Assembly: GCA_002396065.1 (NCBI GenBank)
Contig: DGWE01000050.1
Span: 1 to 8,231, forward strand
From: Eubacteriaceae bacterium UBA4266
GTDB lineage: Bacteria > Bacillota > Clostridia > Eubacteriales > Eubacteriaceae
Length of the DNA stretch: 8,231 bases
Reading direction: 5' to 3'
The position numbers were made by a program, and so were the translations under genes. Below, piece after piece: positions 1 to 6,405 of this stretch; the first letter of the stretch is position 1, and each line of letters begins with the position of its first letter. Under the pieces are notes generated by a model, which was not told where the DNA came from, ran no database searches, and was given only the letters and a program-made list of their open reading frames with translations.

Positions 1-993
1 ATCATTTTGGCAGTGGTGGCTTATTGCGCGTGGAGCGCGCCGTATTTTAAGCAATTAAGCGTGCTTGGCGGCGTTGAGATCCAACAGCCCAAAATGCCGG
101 CGATCAATTGCTGGGGCGACAGCCTGACGCAGGGGGTTTGCGGCGATGGCGAGACCTATCCCAAAGCCCTAAGGCGCATCATCGTGCGCCAGTTGACGGC
201 AAACGGTTATCCACAAAGTGTGCCGGTTGTCCGCAATCTTGGGATCAGCGGCGAAACGAGTTTGGAAATCGCCTGTCGTGGTGGCCTCACGATGCGGACA
301 CAGTCGCCGATTCGCATTAATCAGGGTGAACGGCGGATCTTTAGAATCACAGCGGACGGCGGCAAGGCCGTCTCAATCCTGAGACTGGGCGATACGGGTG
401 TCAATCCAGTTAAAATTGGCTCTGTCGTCGGGCGGCTCGATCGAATTGACGATCAGAATCATTACACCTTCACGCCGACGCATGTCCGCTATCAGGATAC
501 CCTTCCGAAAAATTCAAGGGTGGTCACCTACGCGGCCGCGCATTACCGCTCGGCGATCCCGGTGATTTTCATCGGACAGAACGGCGGCTACAGCAATACC
601 GCGGATTTGATCCGCCAGCAGAAGGCGATCATTCACAACCAAATTGGCGCAGATAATCAGTATATTGTCGTGGGGCTGCACACGGGAACCGCGAAACAGC
701 GGGCGGCTTTGGAAAAAAAGATGCAGCAGACCTACGGCGATCATTACATCAATTTAAGAAAGATTTTGTCGAAAAACGGCACAAAAATAGCGGGCATCAA
801 GACGACAAAGGAAGACCGGCGCATGATGCGCGCGGGGATGGTGCCGGCCAGTTTACTGGCAGACGACCATCTGCATTTCAACGCCAAAGGGTACCGGACG
901 GTTGCCAAAGTAATTTACGCGAGGATGACCGCACTTAAACTTATCCGCTATCCCCTTGGTGCGCAGTCAATTGTAAAGAATTATTACGAATAA
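1..993 (+). CDS. SGNH/GDSL-family hydrolase, membrane-anchored, 5' end outside the window
   Basis: The reading frame is open from base 1 to a TAA at 991-993, giving 330 codons. A TTG at 7 could serve as a start. However, the protein opens in the middle of a hydrophobic stretch (ILAVVAYCAWSAPYF), so the true start and the rest of a signal anchor probably lie upstream. Counting from base 1, the SGNH blocks are: block I CWGDSLTQG with nucleophile Ser41; block II Gly at GISGET (81-86); block III GQNGG (192-196), with the oxyanion Asn; and block V D289-x-x-H292, just before FNAKGY. The catalytic set is therefore complete. Known members are esterases or lipases, often deacetylating cell-wall or exopolysaccharide sugars; the substrate here is unknown. 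About 110 residues separate blocks II and III, more than the compact core needs. This suggests an inserted beta-rich subdomain at about 100-180. The stop overlaps the radA ribosome binding site, suggesting co-transcription. The family call is firm; extracellular location is inferred. Confidence 0.8.
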   Translation: MILAVVAYCAWSAPYFKQLSVLGGVEIQQPKMPAINCWGDSLTQGVCGDGETYPKALRRIIVRQLTANGYPQSVPVVRNLGISGETSLEIACRGGLTMRTQSPIRINQGERRIFRITADGGKAVSILRLGDTGVNPVKIGSVVGRLDRIDDQNHYTFTPTHVRYQDTLPKNSRVVTYAAAHYRSAIPVIFIGQNGGYSNTADLIRQQKAIIHNQIGADNQYIVVGLHTGTAKQRAALEKKMQQTYGDHYINLRKILSKNGTKIAGIKTTKEDRRMMRAGMVPASLLADDHLHFNAKGYRTVAKVIYARMTALKLIRYPLGAQSIVKNYYE

Positions 994-1004
994 AGGAGAG
1001 GCCT

Positions 1005-2384
1005 ATGGCAAAGATAAAGACCCAGTACAAATGCAGCAACTGCGGCCACGTTGTGCCGAAATGGATGGGCCGATGCTCCCAGTGTGGCGCCTGGAATACC
1101 TTTGAGGAAGTGGTTGAGACGCCGAAAATTTCCGAGAAGGCTCGGCAGACCGGCCGGGAAAGAGGCGTTTACAATCAGCCCCGAAGGCTTTCTGAAATTT
1201 CATCGAAGCAGGAAAATCGTCTTTCAACGAAAAACGAAGAACTCGACCGCGTGCTCGGCGGCGGCATTGTCCGCGGCGGGGTTGCGCTGCTGGGCGGCGA
1301 CCCCGGCATCGGGAAGTCGACACTGCTGCTTCAGATGACCGAAAACGTCGCGAGTCAAAATTACAAGGTGCTGTACATCTCCGGCGAAGAATCCGAACAG
1401 CAGATCAAAATGCGGGCGGATCGGATGCATATTCAGTCGGACTCCGCCTTTTTCCTGTCCGAAATTAACATGACCTACATCCGGCAGACTGTGGTGAAAG
1501 AAAAGCCAAATCTGGTCATCATCGATTCGATTCAAACCATGTACAATCCCGAAATTATCTCAGCGCCGGGTTCTGTGACACAGATCAGAGAAAATGCCAA
1601 CGCCCTGATCCAAATCGCCAAGAAAGACGGCATCTCGATGTTTTTCGTCGGACACGTGACGAAGGAAGGCAACCTTGCCGGCCCAAGGGTGTTAGAGCAC
1701 ATGGTCGATACGGTTTTGTATTTTGAGGGCGAGAAATACCACGCGTACCGAATGCTTCGGGCTGTGAAAAACCGTTTCGGCTCGACCAATGAGCTCGGTA
1801 TTTTTGAAATGACGGATCGGGGTCTGCTTCCGGTTCAGAATCCTTCCGGGACGATGCTTGTGTCCAGGCCTCAGAACACCTGCGGTTCGGTGGTTGTCCC
1901 GATCGTGGAAGGCACGCGGCCCCTCTTGGTCGAGCTTCAAGGGCTGGTCTCCGCGTCGGATTACGCGAACCCCAGGCGCATGGCAACGGGCTTTGACTAC
2001 AACCGCATGATTCTGCTGGTTGCGATTATAGAAAAACGGATGGGGCTCAATATGAAGCAGATGGACGCGTACATCAACATTGTCGGCGGCATCCGAATCG
2101 ATGAACCGGCCGCAGATCTGGCTGTGTGCTGTGCGCTGTATTCCAGCTACAATGATTTTGAAATCCCAAGGGATATGCTGGTGATCGGCGAGGTTGGCCT
2201 GACGGGAGAAGTGAGAAATATTCAGGATGTCGACAAACGGCTGACCGAAGGGAAGAAGCTGGGCTTTACGCGGTGTATCCTGCCGAAGAGCAACGAAAAG
2301 GCAATCGAGAAAGTTGGCAAGACGTTAACGCTTTATCCAGTCGACAATATCGCCCAGGCCTTTCACGCTTTAAAACGCAAATAA
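1005..2384 (+). CDS. radA: DNA repair protein RadA/Sms
   Basis: This is a 459-residue protein, the normal length for RadA. It is a RecA-like, DnaB-type ATPase that drives branch migration of recombination intermediates in the cytoplasm. The N-terminal zinc finger is C10-x2-C13 and C24-x2-C27. The Walker A motif GDPGIGKST is at 98-106 and the Walker B region LVIIDS at about 170-175. The RadA-specific KNRFG motif is at 255-259. Residues from about 275 to the end form the Lon-protease-like C-terminal domain, including GGIRIDEPAADLA, which in RadA is structural rather than proteolytic. The ATG at 1005 has an AAAGGAG ribosome binding site at 992-998, six bases upstream, overlapping the previous gene's stop. 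All diagnostic motifs are intact. In many Firmicutes radA is followed by disA; here the next element is a 6S RNA gene. The identification is essentially certain. Confidence 0.98.
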   Translation: MAKIKTQYKCSNCGHVVPKWMGRCSQCGAWNTFEEVVETPKISEKARQTGRERGVYNQPRRLSEISSKQENRLSTKNEELDRVLGGGIVRGGVALLGGDPGIGKSTLLLQMTENVASQNYKVLYISGEESEQQIKMRADRMHIQSDSAFFLSEINMTYIRQTVVKEKPNLVIIDSIQTMYNPEIISAPGSVTQIRENANALIQIAKKDGISMFFVGHVTKEGNLAGPRVLEHMVDTVLYFEGEKYHAYRMLRAVKNRFGSTNELGIFEMTDRGLLPVQNPSGTMLVSRPQNTCGSVVVPIVEGTRPLLVELQGLVSASDYANPRRMATGFDYNRMILLVAIIEKRMGLNMKQMDAYINIVGGIRIDEPAADLAVCCALYSSYNDFEIPRDMLVIGEVGLTGEVRNIQDVDKRLTEGKKLGFTRCILPKSNEKAIEKVGKTLTLYPVDNIAQAFHALKRK

Positions 2385-2417
2385 TTGAAAACGCAACGAA
2401 TCGGCAATATTTTATCC

Positions 2418-2446
2418 TTCACAAAAAAATAAAAGTAGATTATAAT
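2418..2446 (+). promoter_or_regulatory. Strong sigma-70/SigA-type promoter of the 6S RNA gene
   Basis: A -35 hexamer TTCACA (2418-2423, one mismatch to TTGACA) and a perfect -10 TATAAT (2441-2446) are separated by exactly 17 bases. This predicts a start near A2453, just ahead of the 5' strand of the RNA's closing stem (from 2455). No ribosome binding site or convincing open frame follows, which fits a non-coding transcript. Confidence 0.8.
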
Positions 2447-2452
2447 ATAAGT

Positions 2453-2629
2453 ATCCTGAAGTGTACGTTACCACACTATTTTTGAACCTACATCTTTTTA
2501 CAGGGAGTCTGGATGTTCTTTGCTCGATGCCGAGCCACCTCGAGTGGATGGCAGAGAATGTGAAGACAAGACACCCACCTAGCATCCGCTAGGCGTCAAA
2601 AATATGGGACGGCACATTCGGGATTTTTT
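2453..2629 (+). ncRNA. ssrS: 6S RNA (SsrS), regulator of housekeeping RNA polymerase
   Basis: 6S RNA mimics an open promoter, binds the housekeeping RNA polymerase holoenzyme and tunes transcription in stationary phase. Ends are estimated from the promoter and the terminal T-run, giving about 177 nt; family members are usually 160-200 nt. The closing stem is visible: CCTGAAGTGT plus CGTT (2455-2469) pairs with GGGACGGCACATTCGGG (2606-2622), allowing small bulges and G-U pairs. A T6 run (2624-2629) follows directly. A large central bubble contains the 5'-side segment TTTTTGAACCTACATC (about 2479-2494) and GGGAGTCTGG (2503-2512), which resemble Firmicutes 6S sequences I recall. The apical arm pairs ATGTTCTT with GAGAATGT, then TGCC with GGCA and CCAC with GTGG. 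The 3' side of the bubble carries a small hairpin, CCTAGC (2578-2583) with GCTAGG (2588-2593), as in other 6S RNAs. The main alternative is some other structured small RNA. A covariance-model search with Rfam RF00013 would decide. Confidence 0.85.
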
Positions 2630-2657
2630 AATTTCAGAATCAATAATAGAATAAATT

Positions 2658-2666
2658 TGTGATAAT
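2658..2666 (+). promoter_or_regulatory. Possible extended -10 element before the phosphatase gene
   Basis: TGTGATAAT matches an extended -10 (TG-N-TATAAT with one mismatch). It ends only three bases before the ATG at 2670, and no good -35 lies upstream. If used, it would start transcription at or just inside the annotated start codon. The phosphatase may instead be transcribed by read-through past the 6S RNA terminator. The call is weak. Confidence 0.25.
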
Positions 2667-2669
2667 CCT

Positions 2670-3494
2670 ATGAAAGAACAGTTAGAAAGAGATCAAATCA
2701 TCCATTTGTCCGGTACGGATAATACCCGAGATTTGGGCGGCCTGCAGACGGCAGATCACCGCGTGGTCCGGCGGGGAAGACTTATTAGAAGCGATCATTT
2801 AAACCGCCTCACAGAAAAAGATTGTACAATACTGTCAGAGCAGTACAAGGTAAAGGTCGTCGTCGATTTGCGAAGAGAAAGTGAATTTAAGCGCCAGCCC
2901 GATCAGGCGATTGCCGGGGCGGTTTTGGTGCACGACTCACTGGTTCCGGAGATTGCACGGGCCAAAACCTTCGCTCAGATTAGCGGTGTAGGCGAATTGA
3001 TGCTAGAATCCGTGCATCATATGAATGACGATGTATTGGCTTACCAAACCAAACGTTATGCCGAGGCGGCTTTATCTGATTTTACAGCCGAGGCCATTCA
3101 GAAATGGGTGGCGCTTTTGCTCGATACGGAGGACGGCGCGGTGCTGTGGCACTGCACGGCAGGCAAGGACCGGACAGGTGTTTTGGCGGCCTTGATTCTT
3201 TTGATTTTAGGGGTGCCCATCGATACGGTAAAAGCGAATTATCTGCTCACTAATCAAATCATTCGTCAGAAAATTCAATGGATCGTCGATAAGACGCGGG
3301 ACGTCACCACTGATCCCAACTTACTCAAACAGGTCGAGCTGCTCTGCTCCGTTCACGGCAATTATTTCGATGCGGTGATTTCAGCGATCGAGTCCCATTA
3401 CGACAGCTTGTCTAAATACATCCATCAGCATCTGCACATTTCGGATGAAATGATTGCAGCGCTTCAAAATTCGTACTTAATTTCAAGGAGGTAA
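2670..3494 (+). CDS. Protein tyrosine/serine phosphatase (Y_phosphatase3-like)
   Basis: This is a 274-residue cytoplasmic protein with no signal peptide or membrane segment. The Cys-based phosphatase loop HCTAGKDRTG lies at 161-170, with nucleophile Cys162 and phosphate-binding Arg168. The N-terminal NTRDLGG motif (18-24), VRRGRLIRSDHL (33-44) and VVVDLRRESE (63-72) are the signature of this family, which includes bacterial PtpA/LipA-like tyrosine, dual-specificity or phosphoinositide phosphatases. The substrate cannot be read from the sequence. The ATG at 2670 is the first possible start, since the frame has a stop at 2652-2654. No clear Shine-Dalgarno sequence precedes it, so translation may be weak or the start imprecise. 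The 3' end is fused to the ribosome binding site of the next gene (AAGGAGG at 3485-3491), so the two genes form one transcription unit. The family is certain; the physiological role is unknown. Confidence 0.9.
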   Translation: MKEQLERDQIIHLSGTDNTRDLGGLQTADHRVVRRGRLIRSDHLNRLTEKDCTILSEQYKVKVVVDLRRESEFKRQPDQAIAGAVLVHDSLVPEIARAKTFAQISGVGELMLESVHHMNDDVLAYQTKRYAEAALSDFTAEAIQKWVALLLDTEDGAVLWHCTAGKDRTGVLAALILLILGVPIDTVKANYLLTNQIIRQKIQWIVDKTRDVTTDPNLLKQVELLCSVHGNYFDAVISAIESHYDSLSKYIHQHLHISDEMIAALQNSYLISRR

Positions 3495-3503
3495 ATGTAG
3501 ATG
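3485..3503 (+). promoter_or_regulatory. Ribosome binding site with an ATG-TAG start-stop just before the true start
   Basis: A near-perfect AAGGAGG (3485-3491) overlaps the phosphatase stop codon. Two in-frame ATGs follow: ATG at 3495 is followed at once by TAG (3498-3500), and then by ATG at 3501. Spacing from the Shine-Dalgarno is 3 bases to the first and 9 to the second. The second is therefore the real start, and its frame runs 378 codons. Confidence 0.7.
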
Positions 3504-4637
3504 TCACCCGTTTATTTGGCTGCCATTGCACTTGTTATTGCAGTGGTAATCGTCATTGCGGTCGTTGGATCCAAGAAGCACACAAAAACGCCGCCCAAAG
3601 CGCAGCAGCTTTTTGATGACGACAAAACAAAGCAAGATGACGATTTGTTCGAGGATGTGGAGATCATGGCCGATCAGGACAATGGCCCGTCCCTTGAAGA
3701 ACGTTTCCTCGCTGAAACGGTCAAGGAGGTCTCAGGAGAGCCGGATCGTCTTTACAATAACACCTACGTGCCCACGCCGGACGGCGGCACACACGTGGTG
3801 CATTTGATGCTCAGAGAAGCAAGCGGCTTTTATATTTTTAGATATTTAAGCCTGCCTTCAGGCTGGATTGTCGGTCAGGAAGGGGCGAGATGGTGGATCC
3901 ATTTTGACTCGCCTGAAGTAAAGAATTATTTTGACAACCCGATTACGACTATTGACGATGACGTGAAGACCATGTTGTCCTTTTTTCCGGGCACATCTCT
4001 GGAATATTATCACGGGTACGTCGTTGTCGACGACCGATGCGAAATTCGCGAGGTGGATACCGACACCCATGTGAGGGTTATTTTACTCAGCGATCTGCCA
4101 AAAATTCTCAAAGCGGATCTGGAAAACAACGCAGAGGTGTTTTCACCTAATATGGACCGCATGATGAGCCGGGTTTTAGCGACGATGAAAAATAACGTCG
4201 GTCTCGAACAGCGGCTGACCCATTTAAAAAAGGAAATGCAGGAAGAAAACGAACAAGTGCGGAAAATGCGCACAGCCTCCGACCAAGCAGTTCAACAGAC
4301 CAGGGTGTACGATCCCAACGAGCTGAGTGACGAACAGAAGGCTGCTATTCGCAAAATACAGGAAAAGGCCATCGAGGACCGAAAGCAGCGGCCAGAGGAT
4401 CATTTTACGCGCTCGGAGCTCGCCTTGCGTGAATCGCTGATTTTGTGGCGAAAACAGCAGGCTAATGCTGAGGCGAAAGCAGAGAATGAAATTTTGTCCG
4501 ATGAAGGTATGATTCATATCATCACCGTTAAACCCAAAACCATCGACCAATTGCAGCAGGTTTCCGGAATGGATCAGGAAGCTGCAGCGCGATACGGAGA
4601 AGATCTGCTCGAGATGGTGAAACATATGCCCGTTTAA
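3501..4637 (+). CDS. Membrane-anchored protein with degenerate NERD-like domain, coiled coil and C-terminal HRDC domain
   Basis: A 378-residue protein. Residues 4-22 form one hydrophobic helix followed by SKKHTK, giving a single-pass anchor with the rest in the cytoplasm. An acidic linker (about 38-62) follows. Residues about 64-205 align by eye with the NERD (nuclease-related) domain: THVVHLML (97-104) sits where active members have TQIDHIVV, GFYIFRYLS (109-117) where they have GIFVIETKN, then SGWIVGQE (120-127), a Trp pair (131-132) and NP (146-147). The catalytic Asp, Glu and Lys would be V100, R114 and L116, so nuclease activity looks lost. Residues about 235-265 are heptad-like and probably a coiled coil. 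Residues about 307-376 resemble an HRDC domain, a nucleic-acid or protein-binding module of RecQ and RNase D, including PKTIDQLQQVSGM and AAARYGEDLLEMV. NERD-HRDC fusions are known. It lies downstream of the phosphatase and before a terminator. The HRDC call is better supported than the NERD call; the function is unknown. Confidence 0.75.
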   Translation: MSPVYLAAIALVIAVVIVIAVVGSKKHTKTPPKAQQLFDDDKTKQDDDLFEDVEIMADQDNGPSLEERFLAETVKEVSGEPDRLYNNTYVPTPDGGTHVVHLMLREASGFYIFRYLSLPSGWIVGQEGARWWIHFDSPEVKNYFDNPITTIDDDVKTMLSFFPGTSLEYYHGYVVVDDRCEIREVDTDTHVRVILLSDLPKILKADLENNAEVFSPNMDRMMSRVLATMKNNVGLEQRLTHLKKEMQEENEQVRKMRTASDQAVQQTRVYDPNELSDEQKAAIRKIQEKAIEDRKQRPEDHFTRSELALRESLILWRKQQANAEAKAENEILSDEGMIHIITVKPKTIDQLQQVSGMDQEAAARYGEDLLEMVKHMPV

Positions 4638-4644
4638 ATCACAG

Positions 4645-4671
4645 GCCGCCGAAGAACCGGCGGCTTTTTTT
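4645..4671 (+). terminator. Intrinsic terminator of the phosphatase-NERD/HRDC unit
   Basis: GCCGCCG (4645-4651) pairs perfectly with CGGCGGC (4658-4664) around a six-base loop. Seven Ts follow at 4665-4671. It starts eight bases after the stop codon and separates this unit from the iscR promoter. Confidence 0.93.
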
Positions 4672-4681
4672 ATTGGAAGCC

Positions 4682-4709
4682 TTGATTTTAAAAGCGAATG
4701 TGATATAAT
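4682..4709 (+). promoter_or_regulatory. Promoter of the iscR-nifS operon
   Basis: A -35 TTGATT (4682-4687) and a perfect -10 TATAAT (4704-4709) are spaced by 16 bases. TG at 4701-4702 makes an extended -10. Transcription should start near 4716, exactly where the inverted repeat begins. Confidence 0.8.
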
Positions 4710-4715
4710 GAGATG

Positions 4716-4742
4716 CAATTCCAAGCAATTAACTTGGAATTG
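4716..4742 (+). promoter_or_regulatory. Perfect inverted repeat at the iscR start site, probable operator for autoregulation
   Basis: CAATTCCAAG (4716-4725) and CTTGGAATTG (4733-4742) form a perfect 10-bp dyad around a 7-base spacer. It covers roughly +1 to +27 of the predicted transcript. A repressor bound here would block initiation or clearance. Rrf2-family regulators bind AT-rich dyads of about this size and often repress their own gene, so IscR is the likely ligand; that is inferred. In RNA the same bases would make a 5'-end hairpin ending nine bases before the ribosome binding site, which could also affect mRNA stability. There is no T-run, so it is not a terminator. Confidence 0.7.
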
Positions 4743-4761
4743 ATGCTTTTTGGAGGCAAAA

Positions 4762-5196
4762 ATGAAATTATCAACAAAAGGACAATACGGCGTATTAGCC
4801 ATGTGTGAGCTGGCTGCGCATTACGGGGATGGTCCAATGTCAGTCAAGGAGATTGCAGAGCGGCAGCATATTTCTGACGCTTATTTGGAACAGCTCTTTT
4901 CATTATTAAAAAAGGCTGGGCTGATCACCAGTATGAGAGGCGCGCACGGCGGTTATAAATTGAGCCGTCAACCTGATGAAATAGCGGTTGGCGAAGTGAT
5001 TGATGCGGTTGAAGGACCGATTGAGCTCTGCGGGTGCAGCGGCGTGGAAAACAGCGTGCACTGCGAGCGGGAGATGGCGTGTCCGACAGCAGCGTTGTGG
5101 GGAGATGTGCTCCACAGCATCCGCAACGTCGTCGACCATCGTTCCCTTCAGGACTTAATCGTGCCACATCCTCAAACGGCAGATGAACATGAATAA
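4762..5196 (+). CDS. iscR: Rrf2-family Fe-S-sensing transcriptional regulator, IscR-like
   Basis: A 144-residue winged-helix regulator. The start MKLSTKGQYGVLAMCELA is the standard Rrf2 opening. The ATG at 4762 has a GGAGG site (4752-4756) five bases upstream; an in-frame TTG at 4750 would add only four residues and lies upstream of that site. The helix-turn-helix spans about 27-58 (MSVKEIAERQHISDAYLEQL), followed by the wing (GAHGGYKLSR). Near the C-terminus, cysteines 90, 92, 101 and 107 (ELCGCSG, HCEREMACP) provide the Fe-S ligand cluster typical of IscR and absent from cysteine-metabolism regulators such as CymR. It most likely binds a [2Fe-2S] cluster and represses the operon when clusters are sufficient. 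It overlaps nifS by 14 bases, so the two are translationally coupled. The dyad at 4716-4742 is the probable binding site. Confidence 0.92.
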   Translation: MKLSTKGQYGVLAMCELAAHYGDGPMSVKEIAERQHISDAYLEQLFSLLKKAGLITSMRGAHGGYKLSRQPDEIAVGEVIDAVEGPIELCGCSGVENSVHCEREMACPTAALWGDVLHSIRNVVDHRSLQDLIVPHPQTADEHE

Positions 5197-6328
5197 TCGA
5201 AAAATATATTTAGACCACGCGGCGACAACGCCGATGAGCGCTGAAGTGTTTGAAAAAATGAAGCCGTTTTTTTCTGACACTTTCGGCAATCCCTCTGCGG
5301 TCTACACAGAAGGCAGAATGGCAAAAGCAGCGGTTGAGACGGCGAGAGAACAGGCAGCCCGCAGCCTGAATGCCAAGCCTGAGGAGATCTATTTCACCTC
5401 AGGAGGATCTGAGTCAGACAATTGGGCCATCAAAGGCATCGCGTTTTCTTTGCAGGACAAAGGACGGCACATTATCACGACAGCGATTGAGCACCCAGCG
5501 GTATTGAACACCTGCCATTTTTTAGAAAAGTTGGGATACGAGATCACGTATCTGCCGGTTGACCCGTGCGGCCTTGTCTCAGTCCAGACGCTCCAAAATG
5601 CCATTCGGGAAGATACGATTTTGGTCTCGATTATGATGGCTAACAACGAGATCGGCACAATTGAACCGATTAAGGCATTGGCAGAGACGGCACATGAAAA
5701 CGGGGTTCTGTTTCATACAGATGCAGTTCAAGCTTTTGGCAATGTGCCCATTGATGTGACTGATTTAGGCGTTGATATGCTCTCCTTGTCAGGGCACAAA
5801 TTTTACGGTCCAAAGGGAACGGGGATTTTATTCTGCCGCCAGGGCGTCAAGCTGGAATCCCTGATTCACGGCGGAAAGCAAGAGAGTGGTGTCCGTGCGG
5901 GAACCGAAAATACAGCGGGCATCGTCGGTATTGGCGAAGCCTGTGAACGCGCCGTGAAGCAGTTATCTGAAAATTGCATACACGAGCGGGAATTGACACA
6001 ATTTTTGATCGATCAATTGACGAAAATTCCTGGCATTTATTTGACCGGTCACCCGGATTTGCGCCTTCCCGGCAATGCGAGCTTTTACTTTGAAGATATT
6101 CACTCTGAGGCGCTGATGACGGCCTTGGATTTGGATGGCATCGAGGTTTCTGGCGGCTCGGCCTGCACCGCAGGGTCGATCAATCCATCTCACGTTTTAA
6201 AGGCCATCGGGCTGAACGACGAGCAGGCCCGCAACGCCCTTCGCTTAACCGTTGGCAGAGAAAATACGCTGGACGAAATGAAACAGACGGTATTGTCCAT
6301 TCAAAACATCATCGAACGGATGCAGTGA
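5183..6328 (+). CDS. nifS: Cysteine desulfurase, NifS/IscS group
   Basis: A 381-residue PLP-dependent aminotransferase-fold enzyme. It takes sulfur from L-cysteine, leaving alanine, and passes persulfide sulfur to Fe-S assembly or tRNA thiolation. The N-terminal signature YLDHAATTPMS is present. His104 in AIEHPAV stacks on PLP. TDAVQAFG (179-186) is the PLP-contact region. The Schiff-base lysine is Lys206 in SLSGHKFYGPKG. The catalytic Cys328 is in GSACTAGSINPSHVL, and the long mobile loop marks group I (NifS/IscS) rather than SufS. Length is normal. Two starts are possible, ATG 5183 and ATG 5189, both inside the end of iscR and with no strong ribosome binding site, so coupled re-initiation is likely. 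No nifU/iscU scaffold gene follows; the operon ends in a terminator before alaS. The enzyme call is certain; sulfur partners are not shown here. Confidence 0.96.
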   Translation: MNMNNRKIYLDHAATTPMSAEVFEKMKPFFSDTFGNPSAVYTEGRMAKAAVETAREQAARSLNAKPEEIYFTSGGSESDNWAIKGIAFSLQDKGRHIITTAIEHPAVLNTCHFLEKLGYEITYLPVDPCGLVSVQTLQNAIREDTILVSIMMANNEIGTIEPIKALAETAHENGVLFHTDAVQAFGNVPIDVTDLGVDMLSLSGHKFYGPKGTGILFCRQGVKLESLIHGGKQESGVRAGTENTAGIVGIGEACERAVKQLSENCIHERELTQFLIDQLTKIPGIYLTGHPDLRLPGNASFYFEDIHSEALMTALDLDGIEVSGGSACTAGSINPSHVLKAIGLNDEQARNALRLTVGRENTLDEMKQTVLSIQNIIERMQ

Positions 6329-6364
6329 ACATTTTCGAGTAAAAAAATATAAATTAATGATGGC

Positions 6365-6405
6365 GTCAAGGCCTGTATCGATGATACTGCCTTGACTTTT
6401 TTTTT
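6365..6405 (+). terminator. Intrinsic terminator of the iscR-nifS operon
   Basis: GTCAAGGC (6365-6372) pairs perfectly with GCCTTGAC (6389-6396). An inner stem GTATC (6375-6379) pairs with GATAC (6383-6387), making one long hairpin with a small internal loop. Nine Ts follow at 6397-6405. I see no competing antiterminator arm. Confidence 0.93.

Noticed and set aside
1003..2384. Several minus-strand open frames opposite radA
   Set aside because: They have no ribosome binding sites or family motifs and lie opposite a fully conserved radA, as expected from codon bias in moderate-GC DNA.
2273..2485. A 70-codon open frame crossing the end of radA into the intergenic region
   Set aside because: It overlaps radA in another frame, has no ribosome binding site and runs into the 6S RNA promoter and 5' stem. 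It is a chance frame.
2578..2593. CCTAGC-ATCC-GCTAGG hairpin as a separate regulatory site or mobile-element end
   Set aside because: It is better explained as the small 3'-side hairpin inside the 6S RNA central bubble; there is no transposase or target-site duplication nearby.
4716..4742. The iscR upstream dyad as an intrinsic terminator
   Set aside because: No T-run follows the second arm, and it lies between a good promoter and the iscR ribosome binding site.
4224..4802. A 192-codon minus-strand open frame covering the end of the NERD/HRDC gene and the iscR promoter
   Set aside because: It crosses a terminator, a promoter and the operator dyad, has no recognisable domain, and the + strand gene beneath it has clear domains.
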